From NCBI GenBank assembly GCA_015680685.1, contig MNCI01017497.1, positions 593,357 to 657,356 of the forward strand: a stretch of 64,000 nt of DNA. Reading direction: 5' to 3'. Positions 1 to 10,749 of the stretch are shown in pieces. The notes below the pieces were generated by a model. The model saw only the letters and a program-made list of their open reading frames with translations. It searched no databases and had not been told where the DNA came from. The position numbers and the translations under genes are program-made. Source of the DNA: Gnetum montanum (lineage: Eukaryota > Streptophyta > Gnetopsida > Gnetales > Gnetaceae). Position 1 is the first letter of the stretch; each line of letters begins with the position of its first letter.

Positions 1-655
1 GTTTTTTTTTTTTTTGTGAGAACCACACCATGCAAAGATTTATTTGATTTAGGCAACTTCCTGATATATTAGTCGATAGCAGAATGGCAGAGGACTTATG
101 AAAACCATCCAAGTACCCAAGAGAATAGCCAGCACAAATGCATCAAATCCCCTTGAGGTCACACCCTTTTTCATCCATTTGAATCTTTCCTTAATTTGAA
201 GAGTACTAAGGCACCGATTCATTAATAAGTTTTCTTAGAAAAGGGATAGTACATTTCCAAAATAGGGAAGACCATAGAGTTGCATGGATAGGATGTCGTG
301 GACTCATTACCTATTTTATCAAAAGAAACCATATCTTAGCATCAACATTGAAAGTCAAAGGTAAAAACCAAACATTAGCAAACAACACTTATTATAATAC
401 AACCCACCATCGTGAGCACTTATTATGTGATGAATAAGAATAAATCAAACAAAGAAATAGTAAAAATGTTAATGATGGTGTAAAACAAAAATAAGTAAAG
501 ATGAAAAATGTGTAAAACAAAATAGGCAAAGGAAATGAGGGCTTAGAATGGTTAGTATTGGTGTCCATCTCCCCCACAACCGAGTTGGAAGGAGGCAATC
601 CGAAATAAGGAGCAAGTTTGTCCACCAACAGAGGTAGTATTAGTACTGGTTGTAT
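1..655 (-). mobile_element. untranslated 3' region of element 1
   Basis: This matches the post-integrase region of element 3 (from 27060). It carries the minus-strand word TTGTGGGGGAGATGG (about 562-578), a variant of the AGTCATGGGGG motif found in the sisters. A short T tract opens the window. No ORF with recognisable content is seen. Confidence 0.7.
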
Positions 656-1640
656 AGCCAGTATGTCCAAGGAATGACCAAATATCTTTTATAGTTTTAG
701 GTTGACAAGTGATTCCTTGGATAACCTTATCTACCTCTATCCTTGTTTCTGAAATCTTATGCCCTAACACAATGTCTTCTTGGATCACTAAATGGCTTTC
801 TTGCTAATTAAGCCTTAAGTTTGTTTCTACACAACATTTTAGTACTAGCTCTAATTGGTCCAATTCTTGCTCAAAGTCTACTCCATAGGTGGAGAAATTG
901 TCCATGAAAACCTCCACACCATTCAATATTTTCTACTAAAAGATACTTAGAACCAAACATTGAAATGTTGCAGGGGCATTACATAAGCCAAACGGCATCT
1001 GCCTATATGCAAAATTCCACCAAGGACTTGTAAACATGGTCTTGGCTTGGTCTTCTGGTGCTATTTGAATTTGATTATATCCACTATAGCCATCCAGAAA
1101 ACTATAGTAGCAATCCCCTGCAATGGTATCTAAGACTTGGTCGATGAATGGCATCAGGAATTGGTCTTTGAATGTCGCCATGTTCAGTAGCCTAAAGTCT
1201 ATACAAACCCTCCATTTACCTCCCTTTTTGGGCACAATAACTAACGGACTAACCCATTCACTATCAGCAATGGGACAGATGAACCTAGCTTTTAGAAGTT
1301 GTTCAATTTCTTCTTTAACCACTTGCTTAAGCTTTGGCTTCAATTGCCTTTGCAGTTTTCATCGAGGTTTCATGTAGGGGTTAGTGTAAATTCTATGTTG
1401 GCATATCCTAGGATCTATTTTGGTTAATTCGGGATATGACCAAGTAAAGGCTTTCACCCATTTATTTATCATTCTTAGAAATCTTTCTTTTTGTTGAGGA
1501 GTGAGCTTAGCATTACTGATTACTGATTTTTCATTCTTGAGGAATGTGTACTCCATACTGGTGGGCAAAAATTTTAACTCAAGGGGCTCCTGCTTGAACT
1601 CATCAAGGATTTTCAACTTTCCCTAATTGATATTTTCAAT
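655..1640 (-). pseudogene. reverse transcriptase of element 1, catalytic site mutated and 3' truncated
   Basis: The minus strand encodes WVSPLVIVPKKGGKWRVCID, then FIDQVLDTIAGDCYYSFLDG and MPFGLCNAPATFQC, all standard Ty3/gypsy RT blocks. The metal-binding box near 890-905 reads VFMDNFS where element 3 has VFMDDFS, so the second aspartate is Asn (one G-to-A change). Past VLGHKIS the thumb ends abruptly near 650. N-terminally a linker block (1359-1616, FTWSYPEL and DPRICQHRIY) matches that of element 3. Confidence 0.85.
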
Positions 1641-2400
1641 GTCAAGAATTGGAAGTTGGTGATGGACTTCCTCTAATGTATTTATGCTATCGATGTAGGC
1701 ACAAGTCAAGCTCTTAGTTGGTTCCATGCATATAGTTGAGTTATTTTCTTGGTTAGCTGTCAGCCACTAGGTGCCTTCCTATCTTGTGGCTGCTACATAC
1801 AAGTTGCATGCAGGCAATGTTAAATGTTGTACAAACCAAAACTTCTACACACAATTCCACCCTGTGCAACTGTATGCGATGCATGGAACTTTCTTCTCTC
1901 AAACTTTTCAAATGTATTTTCCTTTGATATTTCTAGGGAAAGATCATGTATTCCTAGGCACACATCAATTGTGCTTAGCCATGCTCCTTCTATTATGACT
2001 GGGAAGTCCCCCTTATAGTTGTTAACTTGAATCACTAGGAAATCGGCTGGATATGACCACCCACAAATAGTGGGGACAATGTCCTTCACTAGTCCTAATG
2101 GGACAGTGATGGATTGGTCAACCAACTCTAAAAGTATGTTACTCTTTTTTAGTGAAGGTAGGATTCAGGCTTTGTACATTTCTTGATAGATTAAGTTAAC
2201 ACCAGAACCTGAAAACAAAAGAGCTTTGCAAGGTTCATTCCCAACAATTTGCAAATATATAAGAGGACTTCCAAGATCAGAGAATTTCCTAGGAAGACGA
2301 CTAGCTTTAATCCAATTGGTAATTGCATGAATCAACATGACCATGTGCGTTACGTGTAGTCTTTGATTCAAAGAAAGCCCTAAAGATTCGAATTGTGGTA
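1640..2400 (-). pseudogene. retropepsin-like protease region of element 1
   Basis: Two blocks (2165-2371 and 1820-2125) align with the protease blocks of elements 2 and 3: NWIKASRLPRKFSD, PLIYLQIVGNEPCKALL, then LVKDIVPTICGWSYPADFLV and GAWLSTIDVCLGIHDLSLE. The catalytic triplet expected as Asp-Ser-Gly reads Phe-Ser-Gly (LLFSGSGVN), so the nucleophilic aspartate is lost. A stop between the blocks also breaks the frame. Confidence 0.8.
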
Positions 2401-4861
2401 AGGTGTTTGGAGAATTTACTGCTTGTGGTTACAAGGACTTAGTTGGATTGTTGGTTCTAAAGAAATGTCTCTTCTTTATGTGGTTGTCTAAACCAATAGT
2501 AGGTTGAGGGTTGACAGCCCTTGTAGCATTACATTGCTACAGCTGAGCAGGGAGCTCACCCTACATAGCTGAAGTAGCTGAAGTAGGAAGAGGTGCAGTC
2601 AAATGAGAAGGATACTACATTTGTGGAACCTCTCCTATAGGAGAAGGAGTTCTATAGTATTAGTGGGTTTAGTAGTGAGACTAAGGAGTAACGTGACTAG
2701 TAGAGTCATGTAGAGAGATTGGCTACTGGACATAGTATCCATACAGGTCAGGTTGATAGTAAGGGTACTGTTGACATGGTGGTGGCATTCCCCATGAACA
2801 TGCATCTTGCCACTATTGATACTATTCATTTGGTTGTGCTGGAGTTCCACTTGGATAATACATCAAGGGTTGGTGGAACTATCTTCGGTTACCTTGAGGA
2901 TAAGGTAACCTTTGGGGTGTTTGCAATCTATTTAATCGTGGGTTTAGTGCATACACCCCAGACTCCTGCAGATGTGAGATTACGGGGCAACATCCTTTAG
3001 AATGGTCATATTGGCATATCTTACATCCACCATCATTTTTTGTATCTAGATCCAAAGCCTCTTCAATGATGGTAGCTTTTCCCTTACCTTTGTTACGTGC
3101 ATATTCAGTTTCTTTATTTTTTCTCCTTTCTCAGTCACTACCTGGTTCGCTAGACTCCTCTACTATTTTGAGAACAGTTTGAAATTTATTATCTAGGGAG
3201 TCCCACATTTGGTCCACCTTTGCCAATACTTTTGATGCAATTTTTTGAATGGGCAAAGTTTTCCTATTCACCATCTCTTCAAGTGGTGACTCTTCTTCAT
3301 CCTCACAAAATCTAACTCCCTTCTTTCAGAGGGAAGGATCTTTGTTGTATTCCTTCGCACTCTCTCTTTTCCTTAACTCTCCTTACTCCTTGGCAACTTA
3401 CTCCAACAATCTTTATACTTGATGGGCTCTAAGCTCGGATAGTCTTCCTTTGGCATAAGTCCCCAAGGGTTCTTCATGTTTTTCACCTAAGTCCATCTAC
3501 AAGATGGCATAGTTGTTTCCTCTGCGAGTAACCATGGCTAGGACAACGATGTAATAATGCATAACATCGACCCATGGCAGCATCCAAGGGTTCGTGTCCT
3601 CCTTGTTTCCATCCTTGGACTTGCTTTCATAGATTGGACACTTAGGAGTATGTTTGATACTTATCATTCAAAAATTCTAACATGGTACTCCATCAGTGAA
3701 TGGATTCCAATTCTACAGACTGGTACCAACTTTTTGCTTCCATGATCAGTGTCCGTGAAAACAACTTGAGTTTTTGCCACTTTTTTCTATATTTTGCAAT
3801 GCACATGCATCATGAAATTCTTGCAAATGATTTTTAGTATCAGCGTTGTATCCCCCTTCAAATTGTGGGATACTATTCATGTCCAATCTTTTGATCCTAC
3901 TATCTTTTTGGTGCCTTGTTGGGATTCTAACAGCCTCAATTATATCTAGCATACTTTGGGTAGCGAGTAGGGGTTCATCATGATCGTGTTGTCTATGGCA
4001 TCTATGATGCTTATGTTGTTTCCTACTCTCCCTCCTTTCGTGATGTGTTTCTCTAGAATGCCCTCATCCCCTTTCTCGACTATTTTGTCTATTATTCTTG
4101 TTTCACCTACCATTATCCTCAAGGTCTTTCCCTTTGCAACTGCATTCCAATCCTAAAGGAGAGGGGGAAGGAGATGATGAAGGTGAAAAGGAAGGAGGAC
4201 CATCACCATGATGGTGCCTACTACCTTCTCTTCGGTGGTTGCAGCCTCGATCACAGTTACGATCAAAATGTCCATCTTTGTCATGTGTTCGTGTTCATTT
4301 TTCAGACCTTTTGTGTCCATCGATACCAGAATCTAGGTTATGGATAGTTAAGTGAAGATTTTGATACACAACCCCTTGACCAAAGTCAACAGGAGGAACA
4401 TCATTTTGAGGAAGACCTCCTGAGGCAGGTTCACCATCCTCATTTTCACATAGGACATACGAGACTTCTTAAGACAACTTCCCCTTCATAGATTTATGAT
4501 GTCTCTCCTATTGTAAGTCCCTTTGGCGTTGTACCTCTGTGGGTCAATACTCTCTCGAGTTGTGTTCATGCACAACGTACTTTGCCTGTAAGTGATGCAT
4601 ACCAATTCATGTGAGAGCACGAAGAAGCATGCTTGGGATTGAATGATTAAGAGGTAACATAATGTTACCTTTTAAATCATGCCAACACAGTTGTTCCTCC
4701 TAGTGGAAGATAAAGGTAAAGTTTGGTATATACTCATTGGGATGAACGTATACCACACGAAACTGTCGGGGCACTCGCGGGTCATCATGTGTACTATGCC
4801 TTCAATTATTCATTGTGTCAAACCTAGGTAGTGAAACACTCTCGTAAGAAGAAGGAGACAT
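2400..4861 (-). pseudogene. gag of gypsy element 1, degenerate
   Basis: The likely start is the minus-strand ATG at 4861, in a context (MSPSS-like) shared with element 3 at 20813. The best-preserved part is 3746-3952, with RHQKDSRIKRLDMNSIPQF followed by EGGYN and HLQEFHDACALQNI, which is the Retrotrans_gag-type core. Near 2985-3035 a zinc knuckle CKICQYDHSKGC keeps a CX2CX3HX3C spacing. Downstream is a Pro/Tyr/Gln-rich spacer. Several frames must be joined and internal stops are frequent, so no full-length gag can be made. Confidence 0.75.
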
Positions 4862-4987
4862 GATTAATTCTTCAGTGTGTGACACTTTTCTCATCTCTTT
4901 TCTAATAATTTTAAGATAACCAACCCTAAGGGTTCATACCAACAATGGGAAGATTCATAAGTTATAATTAGCGCACAAACAACAAAG

Positions 4988-5005
4988 TCTTTGGCAACGA
5001 TGCCA
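4988..5005 (-). other. primer-binding site of element 1 (tRNA-Asp)
   Basis: Minus-strand TGGCATCGTTGCCAAAGA lies one base downstream of the LTR. It is a mutated form of TGGCGCCGTTGCCGGGGA, the complement of the plant tRNA-Asp 3' end used by Athila/Tat elements. Confidence 0.8.
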
Positions 5006-5006
5006 A

Positions 5007-5865
5007 TAATGAGTGGCAAGGTACCACTACACTCAGCCATACAAATACAAGCATTCCACGTGAGCCGGTCAAACTCCAAGGACTAAGTGCTTATGCGCCT
5101 TCACAAAACAAGGATGGGTTAGGCAATTGTTGTCTTCCTAAGCTTACTCGTATGGCACAATTGTATGGTTAAGTAAACTTGAGGTATATGATTTTTATGC
5201 TTTTTATGTTTTATGTCCTAGTGCTAAAGAGGGAAGAAGTGAATTAATAGAATAACTTATTTAAATTAACCAATCATCTAGGTCCTAACTAGTCCTAACA
5301 CCAGCATCCGTTCCCACTTTCCGTACACATCCTAAACCAATGCAACATTACTGGGATTACCAAATGCTAATCGTTACTAGGTTACCAAGTGTTCCATGCA
5401 TGCTCGAAGTGGTCATACTGAGTGTGCTTACTTGTGAAAATTAACAAATCAATAAAAGCAAAATTAATTAACTAATGAAAGCATTAAAGAACTGTAAATA
5501 GCATTAAGGGTGAGAGATAAGCTATTTTGAATGTTGCAAGGTTTATCACAAGGTTTGTCTTTATTTCTAGACATAAGGTGTGCTCAGGTACACAATGCTC
5601 GAATAAAGATCCATTCGCTTTATGACTCCTACTGTGGACACTTAGAAATAATTCTAACTCTGAGAGGGAGAAACTGCAAGAGTTTGGGTAAGGGACTAAA
5701 AACTAATTGCCAACCCAAGTGTCCCTACATCTTATTTATAGGCAACGAGACAAGTCTCGATATCGAATGTCTGATATTACTTAGCAAGGTTCAATATCGC
5801 GGACCCAATATCGCAGACCCAATATCGCGGACACAATATCATAGCCCTGATATCACGACTCATCA
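5007..5865 (-). repeat. 5' LTR of gypsy element 1
   Basis: On the minus strand it opens TGATGAGTCGTG and closes ACTCATTA next to the primer-binding site. Length is 859 bp, close to its relatives at 19835-20676 and 28911-29759. A TATA box (TATAAATA on the minus strand, 5733-5740) follows a run of GATAT(C/T) words. The base pairs outside the LTR (TTGAG, 5866-5870) would be the target duplication, whose partner is out of the window. Confidence 0.88.
5733..5858 (-). promoter_or_regulatory. U3 promoter of element 1: GATAT(C/T) array plus TATA box
   Basis: On the minus strand GATATC or GATATT recurs about every 15-20 bp (GTGATATC, ATGATATT, GCGATATT three times, CGATATCG) before TATAAATA at 5740-5733. 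The arrangement recurs in every LTR of this group in the window. Confidence 0.55.
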
Positions 5866-6591
5866 TTGAGCATGTTGGAATGTTGACTATGTTGTGTGTG
5901 TTTTTATGTTTTATTTTTCAGGATTTTGTGGGCAATTTTGGAAGGCAAGAGGTATGGCATTGCCATGGCTGGTCTTATAAGGTGGCCTTTGAGTTAGGAA
6001 ACACCCAAAATAAATAAGTAGTAGCATTAGCATCTACATTGACATTGTTCTCTTTCTTTCTTCCTTCCTTCCTTTCCTCCTTCTTTCTCTCTATATATTG
6101 CACTATGCATTGGTTGGCCATGCCAAGAATCTGCATATAGACACCACCACCACCACAGTAGAAGTAGCCCAACAACAACATAGCAGCAACCCACTCACAT
6201 TCATACACCTTTCCATCATCTTACCCATGCAACATAAAATCATTCAATGCTACCTTAAAATTTCTAGATAAAGAGACTTGTTCATATCTCATGTATCATT
6301 TTTTTTAGGATGCATGCATGCATCTACATCCGCATCCGCATCTAGATCTCTTCATTTTCATCTTCATCTTCATGTTATAATTGTTCTTGTGTTGCCTCTA
6401 TTTCTTTTTACATTTGGTGGGTTTGCCTACTGCTGCTGCTGCTTTTGCCTGTCCCCACAGCACTTCCAATCATCCACACTGCTTTACTGCTGCTTCTGTT
6501 CTTACTTCTACTTAGTACTTACTTAACTTATTGTTGGGTGGGAAAGCTTCTTAGCTTTATTTTTGCATTCTTTTTTTTTCTGAGTGAAAAA
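5866..6591 (+). promoter_or_regulatory. presumed promoter and 5' UTR of the zinc-finger pseudogene
   Basis: No gene is encoded here. A pyrimidine tract of CTTT/CCTT repeats (about 6050-6090) runs into TCTCTATATATTGCAC, a TATA-type element (about 6090-6105), followed by (CAC)n, (CAT)n and CT-rich stretches typical of plant 5' leaders. The assignment rests on position upstream of the ATG at 6592. Confidence 0.4.
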
Positions 6592-7316
6592 ATGAGCAAC
6601 TACATTGAGGGGACCTCCACAAGCATGGGATTGGCAATGAAGTCATGTTGTAGCCCTTGTTCTCCATAGTTTGCTAACTCCTATTCCACCAACTCTCAGA
6701 ATTCAAGGGCTCCTCCTACAAGGGTGGATGCCACAAGTGATGAAGATGAGTATCATCATTATCATCATGATGCAGCAGGCAACAATGTGCCACTGGCTCA
6801 AGCAGAGCTATCTCTAAACTTGAGCTTAAGCATCAAGAGTAGCTACTCAAGGCCATAGCCAGGGGAGGAGCAGTAGTAGTAGTAGGACAAGAATGAGGCC
6901 AAGAAACTGTAGAATAACAACAATGCAAATGGAATGCGGGACGCCTCCAAAACAACACTAGTTGATAACTCTGGTTATGCTTAGGGAGGCTCCTCAGAGG
7001 CTAGAATTTACCCATGCCTCTTCTATTCCAAGAAGTTCTATAGTTTGCAGGCCCTTGATGGCCATCAAAATGTCCATAAGAAGGAGCGTACATCTACCAA
7101 AATAGCTCAAAGATCCCACCTAAATAGTTAATAGAGGTTATGTAGTCTTGCCCCCGCACCTCCTCCTCCTTTTTTTGCTACTGATTTTGCTTCACCTTCT
7201 AGTGTTTTGAATAGATCTTGGTGCATAAGAGTCCACTCTAGAGCCATTCAGGTAGGGATAGCTAATGAGTCATGATTTGCCTATGTTGACATCAAAGCCT
7301 TGTATCAGTGCCCCAA
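6592..7316 (+). pseudogene. C2H2 zinc-finger transcription factor pseudogene, N-terminal and finger part
   Basis: From ATG 6592 one frame runs more than 500 bp without an indel but with eight TAG stops, each where CAG (Gln) would fit; one is a run of four TAGs after GEEQ. An acidic/His stretch (DEDEYHHYHHD) and an EAR-like LSLNLSLSI precede the single finger YPCLFYSKKF...QALDGHQNVHKKER. In the plant family (QALGGHQNAHKxER) the finger has CxxC: here the second Cys is Tyr and Gly is Asp, all by transitions. The text continues past a TAA with NRSWCIRVHS, resembling the NRSLGIQ-type tail of the ZFP1/KNUCKLES-like family. It was probably a nuclear repressor; it is now dead. Confidence 0.85.
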
Positions 7317-8240
7317 TGTCGGAGCTAGGATGGGATGTCGAATACCCAACATTCTAGGCTCTACTCTGGTCTATAAATATAGGGCTCAAGTTCATGATTT
7401 CTAAATAGTTTTTTAGTTAGATTAGCATAGTTATTGTAGTTTATTTTCTCCAAAGTATTCTAAATGTCTACAATGTGATGTTTTTAATCATACAGCACCT
7501 TTGTTTGAGTGTGATGTACTTGGACACATTACATGGCTAGCAATAAAGATCGAGATTACTTCCATCATTGTAGCATCCACTTAGATTCTTATTACTTTAA
7601 TTATTTATTGTTTTCTTTAGTTAAATATTTCCATTGGTTGTTATTTACTATTCATGTTATTAAGTGGAATGCATGCACCTTAATCACAAGTGTTTAAGTG
7701 TAGATACTTGATAATCTAGCAATGTATCCACTTAGATTCTTATTACTTTAATTATTTATTATTTTCTTCAGTTAAATATTTCCATTGGTTGTTATTTACT
7801 ATTTATGTTATTAAGTGAAATGCATGTGCCTTAATCATGACTATTTAAGTGTAGATACTTGGTAATCTAGCAATGTATTGTTTGGCAAACCCAGTGACAT
7901 ACGCTTGGCAATCCCAAAAGTAGCCTCACGAAGTCCAAGATGTGTATGGATAATTAAGTGCAGATACTCATTGCCATAGGCTAGTTTAGATCTTGTTTTC
8001 CATTACTCATTCGTTTAATTAATTTATCTTTTTTTTATTATCAGAAGTAGTGTAAAAATTAGACCACATCATATGCCTCATTTTGGACTAAACCGTACAT
8101 GATAAAGATACCACTAGTCCAAGTGGGAAGACAGTGAACTACGATCAGAGCATATGCCACAACTAGTCCCATCCACAAAATTCAACCGAATCATGCATGA
8201 ACGCTTGTGATTCGTATGGTTGAGCATAGGGGTGTACTGA
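7317..8240 (+). repeat. diverged LTR (solo or remnant) inserted in the zinc-finger pseudogene
   Basis: The segment interrupts the pseudogene. Its last 80 bp resemble the U5 ends of the gypsy LTRs here (ATTCAACCGAATC, ATTCGTATGGTTGAGC, AGGGGTGTACTGA) and an internal word matches CTTGGTAATCCCAGTAACG. A TATA box (CTATAAATATAGGG, about 7371) sits 55 bp from the start TGTCGGAG. The flanks CCCAA/CCTAA could be a mutated 5-bp target duplication. It is longer (924 bp) because of an internal tandem duplication. Boundaries are an inference. Confidence 0.55.
7575..7876 (+). repeat. tandem duplication, 2 x 151 bp
   Basis: The unit starting ATCCACTTAGATTC at 7575 is repeated from 7726 with only a few substitutions (for example CATGCACC versus CATGTGCC). 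It lies within the diverged LTR. Confidence 0.9.
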
Positions 8241-8643
8241 CCTAAATCGTTGGTGTAAGGCTGGAAGGGAAACAGACACCGAGAGATCGTTGGACAGCCA
8301 CAGTTGACTCTACCTTNCTTAGCTAAATTTGTGAAAATGTTGCTTCATTGATCTCCCTGACAAAGTGGATGCTAGCAGAGTTACCAATAATAATAGTAAT
8401 AGCCATTTGCAAAGTGGCATGAAGAGGGGATATGGGATTTTTAATGCTGATACCAATGAGATCAAATGGCCTAGTAACTTTCAATGGTCTGTAGAATTTG
8501 GAGCAACCACAGTTGGTTTTGAACCCTACAAGAAAACGCCTCAAGCTTGAAATGTTAATGCCACTCACCTCCAAGATTCTAGTATACTTGTACCTACACT
8601 AGTGACAGATGAACAAGAGCTCGACTTGTCACTTAGATTGTGA
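8241..8643 (+). pseudogene. C2H2 zinc-finger pseudogene, C-terminal part beyond the LTR insertion
   Basis: After the LTR the same gene resumes: IVGQPQLTLP, then a Ser/Asn-rich stretch (8365-8550, VTNNNSNSHLQSG and FQWSVEFGATTVGFEPYKK) and finally QELDLSLRL followed by TGA at 8641-8643. A C-terminal LDLSLRL is the EAR repression motif expected for plant single-finger C2H2 repressors, which ties this piece to 6592-7316. An N at 8317 and stops at 8256 and near 8550 interrupt it. Confidence 0.75.
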
Positions 8644-10100
8644 CACTGCTACAAATGCTTTGGTTAGAATTAATGGTTTGATTGATTTGAGCAAGCAAGG
8701 GTAGGGAGGATTAGGGTGTAGTCCTTAATCTTGGGCTGACAGCTAACTCTATGTATTAGACTAAGAAATCTATGCCAACTTATTTAGTAGTTGTCATGTG
8801 ACAACTTCTTGTGCTAAAAAAATTCAAACCATTTTATCTCTAACTTATTCTACTTTTGCTCAATTTTGAAGCCACAAAACAAGAACAACATGACCATTAA
8901 AAGCTCTTGTACATTTTATTCACAATAGCTGGGAAACCCATTCGCCAAGGAGGTGATTTTTATTATTTAGCCTTCTAGCATAAATTTCCCTATTGCAGTG
9001 AATAACATGGACAATTAGGCTTAGTATGAAACTGGTTTGCAACCATCTTTTGTAAATCATGTTCTCCATGAATAAAATGTGTACTCTAACATACTTTTAT
9101 AGATCCTATTCTAACGTCAACAATGAAAGGCCATGATCACTTAGATTCCTTAGAAAATACTTCAGTGATCTTAAGTTCTTAGTTTTATAATTTTTGTAAA
9201 AATTGGAGGGTAAAAGAGAATGCATAGAATCACGCAAGTATCATGGCTAAATTGACACTATGTTGTTTAGGGGACAGTTACGATCTATATCTTATTTGAA
9301 CCTGGGAAAAATAAGTTTTAAAAAAATTCTTACACTATGAATAGCTATTTGGATGTTTTGGATGTAACACTATTACTGGTTGTTTTCTTCTATTTTTTTT
9401 TCTTTTTTTTAAGAGGGGGTGTTTAAGAATCAATTTGTACAAATGATATGGATATCATGATTTAGAGTCCTTTAAGCTAAGCATAATTTTTTTGTTTATT
9501 GTTTTTTCTAATGTCATGGAGCATATATTTTATTTTATGTACCTATAATCAATTATTTTATTTTATTTTCTTTAATATGTGCTAGTGAAACTCATTTCTA
9601 TACTTAAAACTGGAAAAATATCCTCAAAGATAATGTCATTCAAGCTATGGACGTATTTGCATGCTTAAAAAATGATGCCTTCATGGACACTTCTTCTTGC
9701 AAGCTTACCAAATTTTATTATTTTCAAACTCTTCATTTTCCTTACAAATTTTCATAAGGGGAAGAAATTTGCCATGCTGGATTTCCATTTGTCGTTCTAT
9801 TGGCCCCCAAATGGAACTCCGAAAGGACATTTCCTAGAAAATGTATATCAATAACATTTTTGCAAATTTGTCATACAAAGTGTAATCATTGGCAAAACTA
9901 TCCATTACACCATATTTATATTGTTTGGTTATTCGGCAATTATGCATTATGTCTTATTTTTAAGAATTTTTTTTATTTAAATGTGTTTATATTATCATCA
10001 TCTTAGCTTGTATTGAGCCTTCTCCTAATAGTATAGCATCAACTCCATAAAATCTCCTTAGTGATGTGCCTCTGTCAAGGATCAAATACTTGAAAGTCAT
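8644..10100. other. AT-rich region without a recognised gene
   Basis: I see no coding similarity. The first part may be the 3' UTR of the zinc-finger pseudogene. T-rich runs occur near 9390-9412 and 9970. Short open frames here have no recognisable motif. Confidence 0.6.
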
Positions 10101-10219
10101 GGTATGGTATTGAATTAATGCTAGTTTAATTATATATTTATAATTTGGCTTAGAGAGTCTATTCCCTTTTGAAAAAATCAAATCTTATACCAATTCTAAA
10201 AACATTGTGTATAATATAG

Positions 10220-10580
10220 GATAAAAAATTTGGGACATATTATTTAGCATTGTAGAGGATTATGAATAAAATATAATTTAGTGTTATATTATTGGACCCA
10301 AATAATTATGGATGAAATATAATGTAACATCATAGGAATGGAATCTCCAAAGCATCATGGCCAAAATATAATTTAGCTTTACATAATTGGTCCCTTCTTA
10401 ATAGTTATCTTCTCACCCAAGAAAATTTAGAAAATATTATTTAGTATTACATTATTGGCCTCATTAATAGTTATATAGAATATTAATTTACCAGTACGTA
10501 ATGTAGTAGTTTTGAGTATTATGGATAAAATATTGCTTTTTTAGCATTATAAGATAGGGTTCCCTAGAGTGTTATGGATG
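10220..10580 (+). repeat. degenerate tandem repeat, unit about 50 bp
   Basis: Repeated words of the form TTATGGATGAAATAT, ATTATTTAGTATTACAT and GGTTCCCTAGAGTG recur roughly every 50-60 bp, about five or six times, with heavy divergence. The same words occur at 37320-37455. A shared segment ending TTTGGTTTGATCTCTATGAT (10670-10690) is also found at 37110-37135. Confidence 0.6.
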
Positions 10581-10749
10581 AAATAGAGAAACTCACAAAA
10601 ATGAAGCTTGAGTTTAGTTCATCTATTGTATTAAAAATTATCCAAGGTTTCATTTTACTAAATTTTATGTATTTTATAACAATTTTGGTTTGATCTCTAT
10701 GATTGCATGATGGAATGGAGTTGAAGTTTTCACTTCCTACAAAAGGCTT

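Larger units (their letters stand above)
1..5865 (-). mobile_element. Athila-like Ty3/gypsy element 1, internally deleted, 3' LTR outside window
   Basis: Read on the minus strand this runs 5' LTR, primer-binding site, gag, protease, RT, then directly into the untranslated 3' region; the 3' LTR must lie left of base 1. Its domains match the full-length sister at 19835-29759. RNase H and integrase are absent: after the RT thumb words VLGHKIS and SFLGHTG the sequence jumps near 645-660 to the region that follows integrase in the sister. Numerous stops and frame breaks mean it is dead. Lineage is assigned from the tRNA-Asp PBS, the FMDxFS catalytic box and the VLGHKISExGIEVD-like thumb typical of Athila (family knowledge). 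Confidence 0.88.
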
